A stretch of DNA of 64,000 nucleotides from Bradyrhizobium lablabi (GCF_900141755.1 NZ_LT670844.1:4836001-4900000); one strand, 5' to 3'; counted from the stretch's first letter, positions 32,747 through 41,967 are shown. Numbers and translations are program-made. Notes: generated by a model not told the origin, from the sequence alone.

Positions 32747-33112
32747 TCATGCGCCCTGCGGCACCTGATCGAGAAATCCGGTGATGCTTCGGATCTTGCC
32801 ATCCTGCACCACCGCGAAATCGGTGCCCTTGATCGGACTGTCCGCGCCCTCCGGTCCGAGGCCCCAGGAGAAGCGGACATGGTCGCCATATCCGTTGGGC
32901 TGGCCGAGCAGCGTAAAACGGAAATCCGGAAAGCGCTGCTGCACGTCCTCGATCAGCGCGTCGACGCCGTCATGGCCATCGCCTGACATCAGCGGGTCGA
33001 TATATTTTGCGTCCTTGGTCCAGTGCTGGCTGAGGATCTCGCGCCGGCGGCTTGGCGTCCGCTCGTTCCACAGGTCGATATAGCGGCGGGCGACGATATT
33101 CATATCGGTCAT
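32747..33112 (-). CDS. NTF2/SnoaL-like domain protein
   Basis: The 121-residue protein begins MNIVARRYIDLWNERTPSRRREIL, the first helix of SnoaL-like polyketide-cyclase folds. It continues with a cone-shaped fold pattern (AKYIDPLMSGDGHDGVDALIEDVQQRFPDFRF, VRFSWGLGPEG, GTDFAVVQDGKIRSITGFLD). It may bind or isomerise a small molecule. The reaction cannot be guessed from the sequence. Confidence 0.8.
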   Translation of the reverse strand: MTDMNIVARRYIDLWNERTPSRRREILSQHWTKDAKYIDPLMSGDGHDGVDALIEDVQQRFPDFRFTLLGQPNGYGDHVRFSWGLGPEGADSPIKGTDFAVVQDGKIRSITGFLDQVPQGA

Positions 33113-33606
33113 GTCTCTCTCCTTCGATGTTAGCCGGATCGACCGGCTGACCGACTATCGAAGGTTCGCGCGGCGTGATCGATTACCTCTGAGGTCAAGG
33201 ATTTCGTTTGTCGCCGTCACGGAAACTTGCGGAAAAATTCCCGCGCGGCCCGAATCCGCACATTTGGATGCCAACGCGGCCTATCTTTCCGCATCCGTTG
33301 CGCGTACGGTCGCTCTGTCGCAAGACGATGGCGCTGAAACTTAGAGCGGACTGCGGGCAGACCCGGGGGCAGTACCCGGCGCCTCCACCCTAGCAGCTTG
33401 AGCTTAAAGGTCTCATTTTCGATGAGATCGATTTTGTCGGAAGGCAAAATCCCTGGGCTGCTACGGCGGGGGCGAAACAGGATCGATGGTCGCGAAGAAG
33501 CTCTGAATTGTGCCCGGCATGATACCGCCGTTATCGGGTCAAAAACCTAAATGCAAACGATAACGTTGCATTGAACGAAGTGCGCCTCGCGGCGTAACCT
33601 GTTCGG

Positions 33607-33674
33607 GGTTGGTCCACCTGGCAACAGAACGGCCATCGCCGCGTCAACCCTCGGGTTGGCGCGGCTTTGTTTTG
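33607..33674 (+). ncRNA. Candidate small RNA with its own terminator
   Basis: A plus-strand intrinsic terminator (33638-33674: GCCGCGTCAACCC/GGGTTGGCGCGGC, then TTTGTTTTG) lies between two minus-strand genes and ends no plus-strand gene. Upstream, TTGAAC (33571-33576) and TAACCT (33595-33600), 18 bases apart, could start a transcript near 33607, giving about 70 bases. A short dyad (TGCAA...TTGCA, 33552-33570) abuts the -35. The rest of the 608-base gap (33113-33550) holds only a small TCTCAT/ATGAGA hairpin near 33416. Confidence 0.4.
33638..33674 (+). terminator. Orphan intrinsic terminator
   Basis: A 13-bp stem with one G-T pair and a two-base loop is followed by TTTGTTTTG on the plus strand only. 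The minus strand has no T-run after it, so it does not serve the downstream FAD gene. Confidence 0.75.
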
Positions 33675-33720
33675 TGGCGATAGCAGCGCTCGTCACGATG
33701 ATCGTGCAGCCCTCGATTTC

Positions 33721-35379
33721 CTATCCTACGGCCTTCGCCGCCGCCCTTCCCGCGTTGCGGCCCGAAAACAGGCAGCCGCCGAGAAACGTGCCTTCCAGCG
33801 AGCGGTAGCCGTGCATGCCGCCGCCGCCGAATCCTGCGGCTTCGCCGGCGGCATAAAGCCCCGGCATGATGTTGCCGTCGCTGCCGAACACGCGGGCGTC
33901 GAGATCGGTCTCGAAACCGCCGAGTGTCTTGCGGGTCAGGATGTTGAGCTTTACGGCGATCAGCGGGCCATGCGTGGAATCGAGAATCCGGTGCGGCTTT
34001 GCGGTGCGGATCAGGCGGTCGCCGATATATTTCCGCGCATTGTGGATGTTCATCACCTGCGCGTCCTTGACGTAAGGATTGGCGATCTCGCGGTCGCGCG
34101 CCTCGATCTGGGCCTTGAGATCGTCGAGCTTCAACAGATTGTCGCCGGCAAGCGCGTTCATGCCGGTGACCAGATCGGCAAGGTTGTCGCGCACCACAAA
34201 ATCCGCGCCATGGCGTTTGAAGGCTTCGACCGGCGCCGGCGCGCCCTTGTTGGTGGCGCGGCGCGCGGTCATCAACCAACTCTTGCCGGTCAAATCCGGA
34301 TTCTGCTCCGAGCCTGAAAGGGCAAATTCCTTCTTGATGATGCTCTGTGTCAGCACGAACCAGGAATAATCATAGCCGGTCGACATGATGTAATGCAGCT
34401 GGCCGAGCGTGTCGGAGCCGGGATAGAGCGGCGAGGGCAGCCGCTTGCCGTGGGCGTCGAACCACATCGACGACGGTCCCGGCAGGATGCGGATGCCGTG
34501 GCGCGGCCAGATCGGTGACCAGTTCCTCAATCCCTCGACATAGTGCCACATCCGGTCGCGGTTGATCAGCCGGGCGCCGGCTTCCTCCGTGATGCCGATC
34601 ATCCGGCCGTCGACATGTTCGGGCACGCCGGAGATCATGTTCTTGGGCGCATCACCAAGACGCTTCGGCCAGTTCTGCCGGACCAGCTCATGATTGCCGC
34701 CGATGCCGCCGGAGGCAATGATCACGGCCTGGGCGCGCAACGAAAAACCGCCGATGATTTTGCGCGAAGAGCTTTTGCCCCGCGCGACGTTATCGGGCTC
34801 GAGGATCGAGCCGGTGATGCCGTCGACGGTGCCGCCTGTGATCGAGAGCGCATCGACACGGTGGCGGAATTTGAAACTCAGCACCCCACGCGCCTGCGCC
34901 TCGCGCGCCCGCCGCTCGAACGGCGCGACCACGCCCGGGCCGGTGCCCCAGGTGACATGGAACCGCGGCACCGAATTGCCGTGGCTCATCGCGTCATAAC
35001 CGCCGCGTTCGGCCCAGCCGACCACCGGGAAAATACGGTGACCCATCGCGCGCAGCCATCCGCGCTTTTCGCCGGCCGCGAATGCCACATAGGCCTGCGC
35101 CCAGCGCCGCGGCCAAAGGTCTTCGTCGCGGTCAAACCCCGCCGAGCCCATCCAGTCCTGCAGCGCCAGCTCAAAACTGTCCTTGATGCCGAGCCGGCGC
35201 TGTTCCGGGCTGTCGACCAGAAACAAGCCGCCGAACGACCAGAAGGCCTGGCCGCCAAGGCTTTGTTCGCCTTCCTGCTCGACCACGATGACGCGTTTGC
35301 CGGCGTCGGCGATTTCGGTCGCGGCGACGAGGCCCGAAAGGCCCCCGCCGACCACGATTACGTCTGCATCGTCAGCCAT
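33721..35379 (-). CDS. FAD-dependent dehydrogenase (3-ketosteroid dehydrogenase/fumarate reductase type)
   Basis: The 552-residue flavoprotein begins MADDADVIVVGGGLSGLVAATEIADAG (Rossmann FAD motif) and has GQAFWSFGGLF, an ASGGIGGNHELV substrate-domain stretch, and the C-terminal FAD-binding LYAAGEAAGFGGGGMHGY and GCLFSGRNAGRAAA. Relatives introduce double bonds in steroids or act on fumarate-like substrates. ATG 35379 follows GGGGGAA. Length fits the family. The substrate is unknown and no steroid genes are nearby. Confidence 0.85.
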   Translation of the reverse strand: MADDADVIVVGGGLSGLVAATEIADAGKRVIVVEQEGEQSLGGQAFWSFGGLFLVDSPEQRRLGIKDSFELALQDWMGSAGFDRDEDLWPRRWAQAYVAFAAGEKRGWLRAMGHRIFPVVGWAERGGYDAMSHGNSVPRFHVTWGTGPGVVAPFERRAREAQARGVLSFKFRHRVDALSITGGTVDGITGSILEPDNVARGKSSSRKIIGGFSLRAQAVIIASGGIGGNHELVRQNWPKRLGDAPKNMISGVPEHVDGRMIGITEEAGARLINRDRMWHYVEGLRNWSPIWPRHGIRILPGPSSMWFDAHGKRLPSPLYPGSDTLGQLHYIMSTGYDYSWFVLTQSIIKKEFALSGSEQNPDLTGKSWLMTARRATNKGAPAPVEAFKRHGADFVVRDNLADLVTGMNALAGDNLLKLDDLKAQIEARDREIANPYVKDAQVMNIHNARKYIGDRLIRTAKPHRILDSTHGPLIAVKLNILTRKTLGGFETDLDARVFGSDGNIMPGLYAAGEAAGFGGGGMHGYRSLEGTFLGGCLFSGRNAGRAAAKAVG

Positions 35380-35653
35380 CGTATTTCCCCCGGTCCCGAA
35401 CCGATTGAAGACCGCGGCGTTTGCCGCGGTCAACGGCAAACGCTGCCTTGCGCGCCACTCCAACGCTTAAGGAAATATTAACTTGTTCCGCTTTGGGACT
35501 TTTCGCGCCAAGGTGCAGCGCGCCGGCAACACTCAATTTGAATTTGTTTTGAGCCATCGTTTGCATCTGGACAAAAACACATTCTCGCAACAGGCTGGCA
35601 ACCATCTTGCATCACGCAGAATCGGGTTCGACAGGTTTCAACCGGGGCAGGAC

Positions 35654-36190
35654 ATGAAATTTGCGACGGGGTTGCTCGCGGCGGTTCTCTTTCTGGCAGG
35701 GGTTTCGGCCAGTCATGCGGTGGTCCGGATCGGCGAGGATCGCGGCGGTCGGATCGGCACCTACGTCGACAAATATCAGGGCCTGCGCAGTTCCGGCGAA
35801 ACCGTCATCATCGACGGCCTGTGCGCCTCGGCCTGCACCATCGTGCTCGGCGCGGTTCCCCATGACAAGATCTGCGTAACCTCCAACGCCACTTTGGGAT
35901 TCCACGCGGCGTGGGACTTTGGCGCCAATGGCCGCGCCATCACCAACCCCGAAGCCACGCAGATGCTGTATTCGATGTATCCCTCGCAGGTCCGGCGCTG
36001 GATCGCCGCGCGCGGCGGGTTGACCCCGCACATGATCTTCCTGCGGGGCAGGCAATTGATGAGCATGTACAAGCCCTGCTATCTCGATGCGCAGGCGTCC
36101 GCGCCGCGGTCGTCGCGCCGCGACCGCAATTCGCCTCAGCAGGACGTGATCAGCCCCGACGCGGGCGTGCTTGCCCGGCAGCCCGACTAG
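35654..36190 (+). CDS. Secreted ClpP/crotonase-like protein
   Basis: The 178-residue protein has a signal peptide (AAVLFLAGVSASHA). A segment resembles the periplasmic ClpP-class family of COG3904 type: ETVIIDGLCASACTIVLGA (Ser after CA) and ATLGFHAAW, where the Ser and His are the likely catalytic pair. The C-terminal Ser/Arg-rich tail is probably disordered. It may be a periplasmic peptidase, or a non-catalytic relative. ATG 35654 is chosen for the signal sequence; a longer frame begins at 35483. Confidence 0.7.
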   Translation: MKFATGLLAAVLFLAGVSASHAVVRIGEDRGGRIGTYVDKYQGLRSSGETVIIDGLCASACTIVLGAVPHDKICVTSNATLGFHAAWDFGANGRAITNPEATQMLYSMYPSQVRRWIAARGGLTPHMIFLRGRQLMSMYKPCYLDAQASAPRSSRRDRNSPQQDVISPDAGVLARQPD

Positions 36191-36258
36191 CTCTATCTGA
36201 ATAGCACAAGCAGGTGAGCGGCAACGCCGCTTAACACTGTCGGTTCAGATGGTTGCCC

Positions 36259-36447
36259 ATGGCCCAGCCTATTTCCACGCAGCAAGCGCCCGCCGTGCTG
36301 AGCTCGCGGAGGGTCGCGCCGGCGATCGTGGCGGGCGGAGCAGCTCTCGGCGCCGCCGTCCTGCTCGGTGCGCTGGCGCTCTGGTTCCATTATGGTACGG
36401 CGGTGTTCTTCGCGACGATCGCCTCAGGCATCTCCGCCTGCTTCTGA
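36259..36447 (+). CDS. Small single-TM protein upstream of the SCO gene
   Basis: The 62-residue protein has a polar N-terminus (STQQAPAVLSSRRVAP), one long hydrophobic segment (IVAGGAALGAAVLLGALALWFHYGT) and a second, partly hydrophobic end. It lies 19 bases upstream of the SCO1/SenC gene on the same strand. The position suggests a role in the same membrane process (cytochrome oxidase assembly), but no motif supports it. Ribosome site weak. Confidence 0.55.
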   Translation: MAQPISTQQAPAVLSSRRVAPAIVAGGAALGAAVLLGALALWFHYGTAVFFATIASGISACF

Positions 36448-36466
36448 TCCTGCAACAGGAAATCTT

Positions 36467-37072
36467 ATGACAGATCGGATGATGGACCGGACCACCCGCC
36501 CGCTGGTCATCGTCGCGGCATTCTCCGGCAGCCTCTTGGTTGGACTGGTGCTGATCCTGTGGGCGCTCGGGGGATTGCGGCATGTCGCAGCCCCCGCCGC
36601 GATCGGCGGCCCATTTCAACTGACCGACCAGGCCGGCCAGACCGTGACCGACAAGAACCTGCAGGGCCGCCCGACCCTGATCTTCTTTGGCTTCACCCAT
36701 TGCCCCGACGTCTGCCCGACCTCGCTGTTCGAGATTTCCCAGGTGCTCAAGGCGCTCGGCAAGGATGCCGACCGCGTCAACGCCTATTTCATCTCGGTCG
36801 ATCCCGAGCGCGACACCACTTCGGCGATGAAGGATTATCTGTCGAGTTTTGACCCGCATCTGGAGGGCCTCACCGGCAATCCGGATGAGGTCGCGAAGGT
36901 GATTTCCGAATTCCGCGTCTATGCCCGAAAGGTGCCGCTGAAGGACGGCGACTACACCATGGACCACACCGCGCTGATCTACCTGATGGATCGCGACGGC
37001 AAGTTCGTCGCGCCCTTCAACCTCAAGCGCACGCCCGAGGAAGCCGCGGCCGATTTGAAGCGGTATCTTTGA
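36467..37072 (+). CDS. SCO1/SenC-family copper chaperone
   Basis: The 201-residue protein is anchored by an N-terminal TM helix (residues 12-34) and has a thioredoxin-like periplasmic domain. FFGFTHCPDVCPTSL carries the CxxxC copper site, and YTMDHTALIYLMD supplies the conserved His. SCO proteins deliver copper to the CuA site of cytochrome oxidase or act as thiol reductases. ATG 36467 follows AGGA by eight bases. The length is normal; no oxidase gene is in the window. Confidence 0.92.
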   Translation: MTDRMMDRTTRPLVIVAAFSGSLLVGLVLILWALGGLRHVAAPAAIGGPFQLTDQAGQTVTDKNLQGRPTLIFFGFTHCPDVCPTSLFEISQVLKALGKDADRVNAYFISVDPERDTTSAMKDYLSSFDPHLEGLTGNPDEVAKVISEFRVYARKVPLKDGDYTMDHTALIYLMDRDGKFVAPFNLKRTPEEAAADLKRYL

Positions 37073-37090
37073 GCGGGCGCGGCTACGTCG

Positions 37091-37236
37091 TTCTCCCCTC
37101 CCTCCACGCGCATCGCGCGTGGCGGGGAGGGGTCGGGGGTGGGGGTGGCTCCGCAACCTCGCTGCGCGCAGGAGAGCGAACGGAGAGACCCCCCACCCCC
37201 GACCCCTCCCCACCGCTTCGCGGGGGAGGGGAGAAG
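37091..37236. repeat. Palindromic repeat R3, intergenic copy
   Basis: The ends are inverted partners (TTCTCCCCTCCC on the left, GGGAGGGGAGAAG on the right), with GGGGAGGGGTCGGGGGTGGG and CCCACCCCCGACCCCTCCCC inside and CTCGCTGCGCGC in the centre. One plus frame is open across it and reads ATSLRAGERTERPPTPDPSP then GGGE, the same peptide as in the ligase and helicase copies. It lies between SCO1 and the binding-protein gene. Confidence 0.85.
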
Positions 37237-37327
37237 AAGAGCCGCAGTTTCGAGGCCGACAAACGATGCTCGCCTTATCGGGTGGATGGTCTATAAGGCC
37301 GTCGACTTCCAGACAAAACCGCCGGTA

Positions 37328-38245
37328 ATGCGCCTATATTCACGCTCACAGCTCAACCTAAGATGGCTCCGGACCGTCCGCGCCGCGGCGGCATTGTCGC
37401 TTGGCGCGCTCGCTTGTGCGGCCCTTTCCGGCAGCGCGGCGTACGCGCAAAACATCGCAAAACCCGGCGCCGAGGCGGCGCCGCAAGCCGTTCCCGGCTT
37501 CTGGGACCCGAGGCGCCGCCCGGACCGGCCCGATCTGTCACGCATCTCGGTGATCAGGTTTCTGACCGAGACCGACTATCCGCCGTTCAATTTCACCGGC
37601 CCGGACGGCAATCCCGCCGGCTTCAATGTCGATCTGGCGCGGCAGCTTTGCGAGGAAATCAAAGTCACCTGCACCATCCAGATGCGCCGCTTCGAGACCT
37701 TGCTCGATGCGATCGCCAGCAACCGGGGTGACGCCATCATCGCTTCGCTCGCGGTGACGCCGCAGCTGCGCGCCCGCGTCGATTTCACCGATCCCTATTA
37801 CCGGGCGCCGGCGCGGTTCGTGTCGCGGCGCGACGCCGTGATGCCGGAAATCCGCCCCGAATATCTCGAGGGCAAGAAAGTCGGCGCCGTCGCCGGCTCC
37901 GCGCATGAGGCGTATCTGAAGGCGATGTTCACCGACGCCGAACTGCATTCCTATCCCAATGACGACGCGCTGCGGCTGGCGCTTCGGCGCGGCGAGGTCG
38001 ACTTCATCTTTGGCGATGCGATCTCGCTGGCGTTCTGGATCAACGGCACTGATTCCGGCGAATGCTGCGCGTTCTCGGGCGGGCCGTTTGTCGAGAGCCG
38101 CTATTTCGGCGAAGGCATCGGGATTGCCGTGCGCAAGGGCAACGATCTGTTGCGCCAGGCGCTGAACTGGGCGCTGTTCCGGGTCTGGGAAAAGGGTCGT
38201 TACACTGATTTATGGCTGCGCTATTTTTCGGTCAGCCCGTTTTAA
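37328..38245 (+). CDS. Periplasmic amino-acid-type substrate-binding protein (SBP_3)
   Basis: The 305-residue protein has an N-terminal signal (ALSLGALACAALSGSAAYAQ). The family-3 solute-binding pattern follows: FLTETDYPPFNF, GNPAGFNVDLARQLCEE, DAIIASLAVTPQLRARVDFTDPYY and GSAHEAYLKAMF, then DFIFGDAISLAFWI. Such proteins bind polar amino acids. No permease or ATPase is adjacent. Start choice is uncertain: ATG 37286 would add 14 residues and ATG 37328 gives the cleaner signal; a longer frame reaches into R3. Confidence 0.85.
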   Translation: MRLYSRSQLNLRWLRTVRAAAALSLGALACAALSGSAAYAQNIAKPGAEAAPQAVPGFWDPRRRPDRPDLSRISVIRFLTETDYPPFNFTGPDGNPAGFNVDLARQLCEEIKVTCTIQMRRFETLLDAIASNRGDAIIASLAVTPQLRARVDFTDPYYRAPARFVSRRDAVMPEIRPEYLEGKKVGAVAGSAHEAYLKAMFTDAELHSYPNDDALRLALRRGEVDFIFGDAISLAFWINGTDSGECCAFSGGPFVESRYFGEGIGIAVRKGNDLLRQALNWALFRVWEKGRYTDLWLRYFSVSPF

Positions 38246-38250
38246 ATACT

Positions 38251-38372
38251 GTCGTCCCGGCCTTGAGCCGGGACCCATGACCCCAAATCTCAGCGGAGAG
38301 CAGGCCGCGGCCCCAGCCGAGCGTAGCGTTGACATCGGTGGTTATGGGTCCCTGCTTTCGCTGGGACGACGG
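38251..38372. repeat. Palindromic repeat, family R1
   Basis: GTCGTCCCGGCC...GGCC-type arms open it, and GGGTCCCTGCTTTCGCTGGGACGACGG closes it. It separates the binding-protein gene from lysK. Confidence 0.7.
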
Positions 38373-38434
38373 CTGTAATTTTGCATTTGTTCGCGGAGAC
38401 GTTTAGTTTCCGCGACCCGGAGAAAGCCATTTCG

Positions 38435-40072
38435 ATGTCTACCAACGATCCCGCCAGTCCGAGCGATCTGCGCGCGCTCGCCGAACAGTCCAACGCCTGG
38501 CCATTCGAGCAGGCGAAGGCGATTGTCGCGCGGCTGAAAAAGAAGCCAAAGGACGAGGTGCTGTTCTCGACCGGCTACGGTCCCTCGGGCCTGCCGCATA
38601 TCGGCACATTTGGCGAGGTCGCGCGCACCACCATGGTGCGCCACGCCTTTCGCGTGCTGACCGAAGACAAGATCAAGACCCGGCTGATCGCGTTCTCAGA
38701 CGACATGGACGGCCTGCGCAAGGTGCCGGACAACGTGCCGAACAAGGAGATGCTGTCACAATATCTCGGCAAGCCGCTGACCACGGTGCCCGATCCGTTT
38801 CATACCCATCCGAGCTTCGGCGCGCACAACAATGCACGGCTGCGCGCGTTCCTCGACACCTTTGGGTTCGATTACGAATTCGCGAGCTCCACCGAATATT
38901 ATAAGTCCGGCAAATTCGACGCGGCGCTGCTGCGCGTGCTGGAGCGGCTCGAGCAGGTGATGGCGATCATGCTGCCGTCCTTGCGCGAAGAGCGCGCGGC
39001 GAGCTATTCGCCGTTCCTGCCGATTTCTCCGCGCACCGGCGAGGTGCTCTATGTGCCGATCGTCGAGCACGATGTGAAGGCCGGCACGATCTCCTATGAC
39101 GATCCCGACACCAAAGAGCGCATGACGCTGCCGGTCACCGGCGGGCATTGCAAATTGCAGTGGAAGCCGGATTGGGCGATGCGCTGGTACGCGCTCGGCA
39201 TCGATTATGAAATGGCCGGCAAGGATTTGATCGACTCGGTAAAGCTGTCGGGCAAGATCTGCTCCGCGCTCGGCGGCCTGCCTCCGGAAGGATTCAATTA
39301 CGAGCTGTTCCTCGACGACAAAGGTCAAAAAATTTCAAAATCGAAGGGCAACGGGCTGACCATCGACGAATGGCTGCGCTACGCGTCGCCGGAATCGCTG
39401 TCGCTGTTCATGTATCGTGAGCCGAAGTCGGCCAAGCGGCTGTACTTCGACGTGATCCCGCGCAATGTCGATGACTACCAGCAATTCCTCGAAGGCTTTC
39501 CACGCCAGGACGCGCGCCAGCAGCTCGGCAATCCGGTCTGGCACATCCATGCCGGCCATCCGCCGGTAGCCGACATGCCCGTGACGTTCCAGTTGCTATT
39601 GACGCTGGTGTCGTCGTCGAACGCGGAGAACGCCGCGACGCTCTGGGGTTTCATCGGGCGCTATCGTCCCGGCGTGACGCCGCAAACCCATCCCAAGTTA
39701 GATGCGATGGTCGGCTACGCCATCAACTATTATCGCGACTTTGTCGCGCCGACCAAAAAATTCCGCGAGCCGACCGAACCCGAGCGCGCCGCGCTGCAGG
39801 ACCTTCGCGATGCGCTGTCGCAATTGCCGGCGAGTTCGACCGCGGAAGAAATCCAGAACGTGGTCTACGAAATCGGCCGCCGCGAGCCGTTTCTGGACGC
39901 GGTGAAGAAAGGCAAGGATGGCCGGCCCGGCGTCTCGCTCGACTGGTTCAACATGCTTTATCAGGTGCTGCTCGGTCAGGAAAAAGGCCCGCGGTTCGGT
40001 TCGTTCGTCGCGGTCTATGGGTTGCAAAATTCGGTCGCCATGATCGACGGCGCGCTGGCGCGGTCGGGGTAG
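38435..40072 (+). CDS. lysK: Lysine--tRNA ligase, class I
   Basis: The 545-residue enzyme is a class I lysyl-tRNA synthetase, the archaeal/alphaproteobacterial form, rather than the common class II LysS. It has [15 protein letters not shown] (HIGH-like HIGT) near residue 50 and [11 protein letters not shown] (KMSKS) near 300. It charges tRNA-Lys with lysine in the cytoplasm. The C-terminal anticodon-binding helices ([16 protein letters not shown]) are present and nothing is truncated. ATG 38435 follows GGAG; a longer frame to 38381 starts in the repeat-flanked leader. Confidence 0.93.
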   Translation: MSTNDPASPSDLRALAEQSNAWPFEQAKAIVARLKKKPKDEVLFSTGYGPSGLPHIGTFGEVARTTMVRHAFRVLTEDKIKTRLIAFSDDMDGLRKVPDNVPNKEMLSQYLGKPLTTVPDPFHTHPSFGAHNNARLRAFLDTFGFDYEFASSTEYYKSGKFDAALLRVLERLEQVMAIMLPSLREERAASYSPFLPISPRTGEVLYVPIVEHDVKAGTISYDDPDTKERMTLPVTGGHCKLQWKPDWAMRWYALGIDYEMAGKDLIDSVKLSGKICSALGGLPPEGFNYELFLDDKGQKISKSKGNGLTIDEWLRYASPESLSLFMYREPKSAKRLYFDVIPRNVDDYQQFLEGFPRQDARQQLGNPVWHIHAGHPPVADMPVTFQLLLTLVSSSNAENAATLWGFIGRYRPGVTPQTHPKLDAMVGYAINYYRDFVAPTKKFREPTEPERAALQDLRDALSQLPASSTAEEIQNVVYEIGRREPFLDAVKKGKDGRPGVSLDWFNMLYQVLLGQEKGPRFGSFVAVYGLQNSVAMIDGALARSG

Positions 40073-40079
40073 CACTCTC

Positions 40080-40196
40080 CGTCGTCCCTGCGAACGCAGG
40101 GACCCATAACCACCGGCGCTCGTTGTTGCAAAGGGCGTCTCCCACATCGCGATATGGCAAGACCTCGCGGTATGGGTCCCTGCTTTCAGGGACGAC
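40080..40196. repeat. Palindromic repeat, family R1
   Basis: CGTCGTCCCTGCG/CGCAGGGACC arms open it, and GGGTCCCTGCTTTCAGGGACGAC closes it, with ACCATAACCACC-like flanks as in the other copies. With about 140 further bases it fills the gap after lysK; nothing else is seen there. Confidence 0.75.
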
Positions 40197-40339
40197 GCTG
40201 GAGGGACTGGCCCACTCGGCAAATTGAGATGGGAGGCCCGCAGCAATTTCAGCCACGGCTGTTCGAGATTGCGCTACAATACCGAGCATCAAAACCGCTT
40301 AAGCCTCCGTTGAGGGGCCAACAACAGGGGAGCATACCC

Positions 40340-41122
40340 ATGCAGTTCAGGGTTTCGCCGAAGACGCTGGAAGATTGCAGCGCTGAGGAATGGCAGGCGC
40401 GGCTTGATCTCGCGGCGGCGCATCGGCTCGCTTACATGCACGGTTTCAGCGAGGGCATTTTCAATCATCTGACCTTTGTGGTGCCGGGCCGCGGCGACCG
40501 TTACTACCAGATTCCGTTCGGCATGCATTGGTCGGAGGTGACGGCGTCCTCCTTCATGGAAGTCGGCATCGACGACGGCAAGGTCAAGCGCGGCGATGGC
40601 GACGTCGAACGCTCCTGCTATTGCATCCATGCGCCGATCCACAAGGCGCTGCCGCAGGCCAAGGCGGTGTTCCACACCCACATGCCCTATGCGAGCGCGC
40701 TGACGCGGCTGGAAGACCCGCGCATCAAGGAGATCGGCCAGACCGAGGTCGGGATGTCCGGCGAGATTGCCTATGACGATGAATATACCGGCCCGGCGCT
40801 CGATCCGTCTGAAGGCGCGCGGCTGGCAAAAGTCATCGGCGACAAGACCGTGTTGTTCATGGCCAATCACGGCATCTCGACGGTCGGCGAGACCGTCGCC
40901 GACGCCTATGACCGGCTCTATTACATCGAGCGCGCCGCGCAGGTTCAGATCTACGCGATGTGGACCGGGCAGCCGCTCAAGAAACTCCCCGAGCCCGTGG
41001 TCGAAAAGACCAAACGCGATATCGGCGGCAACAGCCTGTACAACGGACCAACGCCTGCGCAGCGCCACTTCGACGCGTTAAAGCGCATCCTCGACCGCAA
41101 GGAGCCGGATTACGCGACGTAG
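40340..41122 (+). CDS. Class II aldolase/adducin-family protein
   Basis: The 260-residue protein has the class II aldolase zinc site: AVFHTHMPYASAL supplies two His ligands and ANHGIST the third. GFSEGIFNHLTFVVPG near the start is the phosphate/substrate loop. Relatives are fuculose-phosphate aldolases, decarboxylases and uncharacterised adducin-like enzymes; the substrate is not evident. ATG 40340 follows AGGGGAGC. It stands alone between two R1 repeats. Confidence 0.85.
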   Translation: MQFRVSPKTLEDCSAEEWQARLDLAAAHRLAYMHGFSEGIFNHLTFVVPGRGDRYYQIPFGMHWSEVTASSFMEVGIDDGKVKRGDGDVERSCYCIHAPIHKALPQAKAVFHTHMPYASALTRLEDPRIKEIGQTEVGMSGEIAYDDEYTGPALDPSEGARLAKVIGDKTVLFMANHGISTVGETVADAYDRLYYIERAAQVQIYAMWTGQPLKKLPEPVVEKTKRDIGGNSLYNGPTPAQRHFDALKRILDRKEPDYAT

Positions 41123-41130
41123 GTCTTATT

Positions 41131-41301
41131 GTCGTCGTCCCTGCGAAAGCAGGGACCCATAACCACAGGCGTGCGAAGCTTTGAAAAGCTGGGGCCGCCA
41201 CTTCACGCAACAATTGCTATCGGTGGTTATGGGTCCCGGCTCGCGCGGAGCCTGTCATCGGGCGGCGCTTTGCGCCGACCCGTTGGCTTGGCCGGGACGA
41301 C
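41131..41301. repeat. Palindromic repeat R1 carrying an inserted R5 module
   Basis: R1 ends (GTCGTCGTCCCTGCG... and GGCCGGGACGAC) bracket a longer unit than usual. The right-hand arm GGGTCCCGGCTCG is split by GGAGCCTGTCATCGGGCGG, CGCTTTGCG and CCGACCCGTTGGC, the inverse of the R5 core seen at 12700 and 735. This is nesting of one repeat inside another. Confidence 0.75.
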
Positions 41302-41313
41302 ACCGAGGATGAT

Positions 41314-41967
41314 CTACTGGCTCACCCACACAATCCTCGCGATCCACGCGACTTCACCGGCCGCCAAGGTGCGGTCGACATGGCTGGGATTGAGCGACTG
41401 CAGCTCCAGCGCCTTCGCGGTGCGGCGTTTTAGTTCCTTCACCATCACCTCGCCCGCTCGCGTCTTCACCACCACGCGGTCGCCGCGGCGGATCGGTGTG
41501 CCCGGCGATACCACGATGATGTCGCCGTCGCGAAAGGCCGGGCGCATCTGGTCGCCGGAAATTTCCAGCGCGTAGGCGTGCTCGTCATGGGCCGACGGCA
41601 ACGCCACCTGGTCCCAGCCCTTGCCGCTCGGAAAACCGCTGTCGTCGAAAGTGCCGTCGCTTGCCGCCCGGGCGAAACTCAATCGCGGCACCGACTGCGC
41701 GGTCCGCGCGCCGTCGCCGATCAACTGCACAAAATGGTCGATCGAGCTGTTGGTGGCGGCCAGCGCCTTGGCGAGTGATTCGGTGGACGGCCAGCGTTCG
41801 CGGCCGTCGACGGTGATGCGCTTGGACTTGTTGAAGGTGGTGGGATCGAGGCCTGCGCGCTTGGCAAGGCCGGAGGGCGATAGGCCTGAGCGTTCGGCAA
41901 GCCGGTCCAGCGCGGTCCAGACCTGGCCGTGGGTCAACACGCGCTGGGCTTTTGGCTGCTTGGCCAT
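41314..41967 (-). CDS. S24/LexA-like regulator lacking the catalytic serine
   Basis: The 217-residue protein has an N-terminal helix-turn-helix (SGLSPSGLAKRAGLDPTTFNKSKR) and a C-terminal S24 peptidase-like domain. The site that normally reads GDSM is ISGDQMRPAFRDGDIIVVSP, so the nucleophile Ser is Gln (codon CAG, not a stop or frameshift), while the Lys region RVVVKTRAGEVMVKEL is kept. Self-cleavage is therefore unlikely, and it is probably a non-cleavable repressor. Start ATG 41967. It is divergent from the DUF952-pyrD pair, which may be its target. Confidence 0.8.
   Translation of the reverse strand: MAKQPKAQRVLTHGQVWTALDRLAERSGLSPSGLAKRAGLDPTTFNKSKRITVDGRERWPSTESLAKALAATNSSIDHFVQLIGDGARTAQSVPRLSFARAASDGTFDDSGFPSGKGWDQVALPSAHDEHAYALEISGDQMRPAFRDGDIIVVSPGTPIRRGDRVVVKTRAGEVMVKELKRRTAKALELQSLNPSHVDRTLAAGEVAWIARIVWVSQ

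Noticed and set aside
37069..37296. 75-residue ORF across the intergenic R3 copy as a separate gene
   Set aside because: It is only the open frame of the repeat; no start context or conserved flank supports a gene. It is useful only as evidence that R3 is stop-free in this frame.
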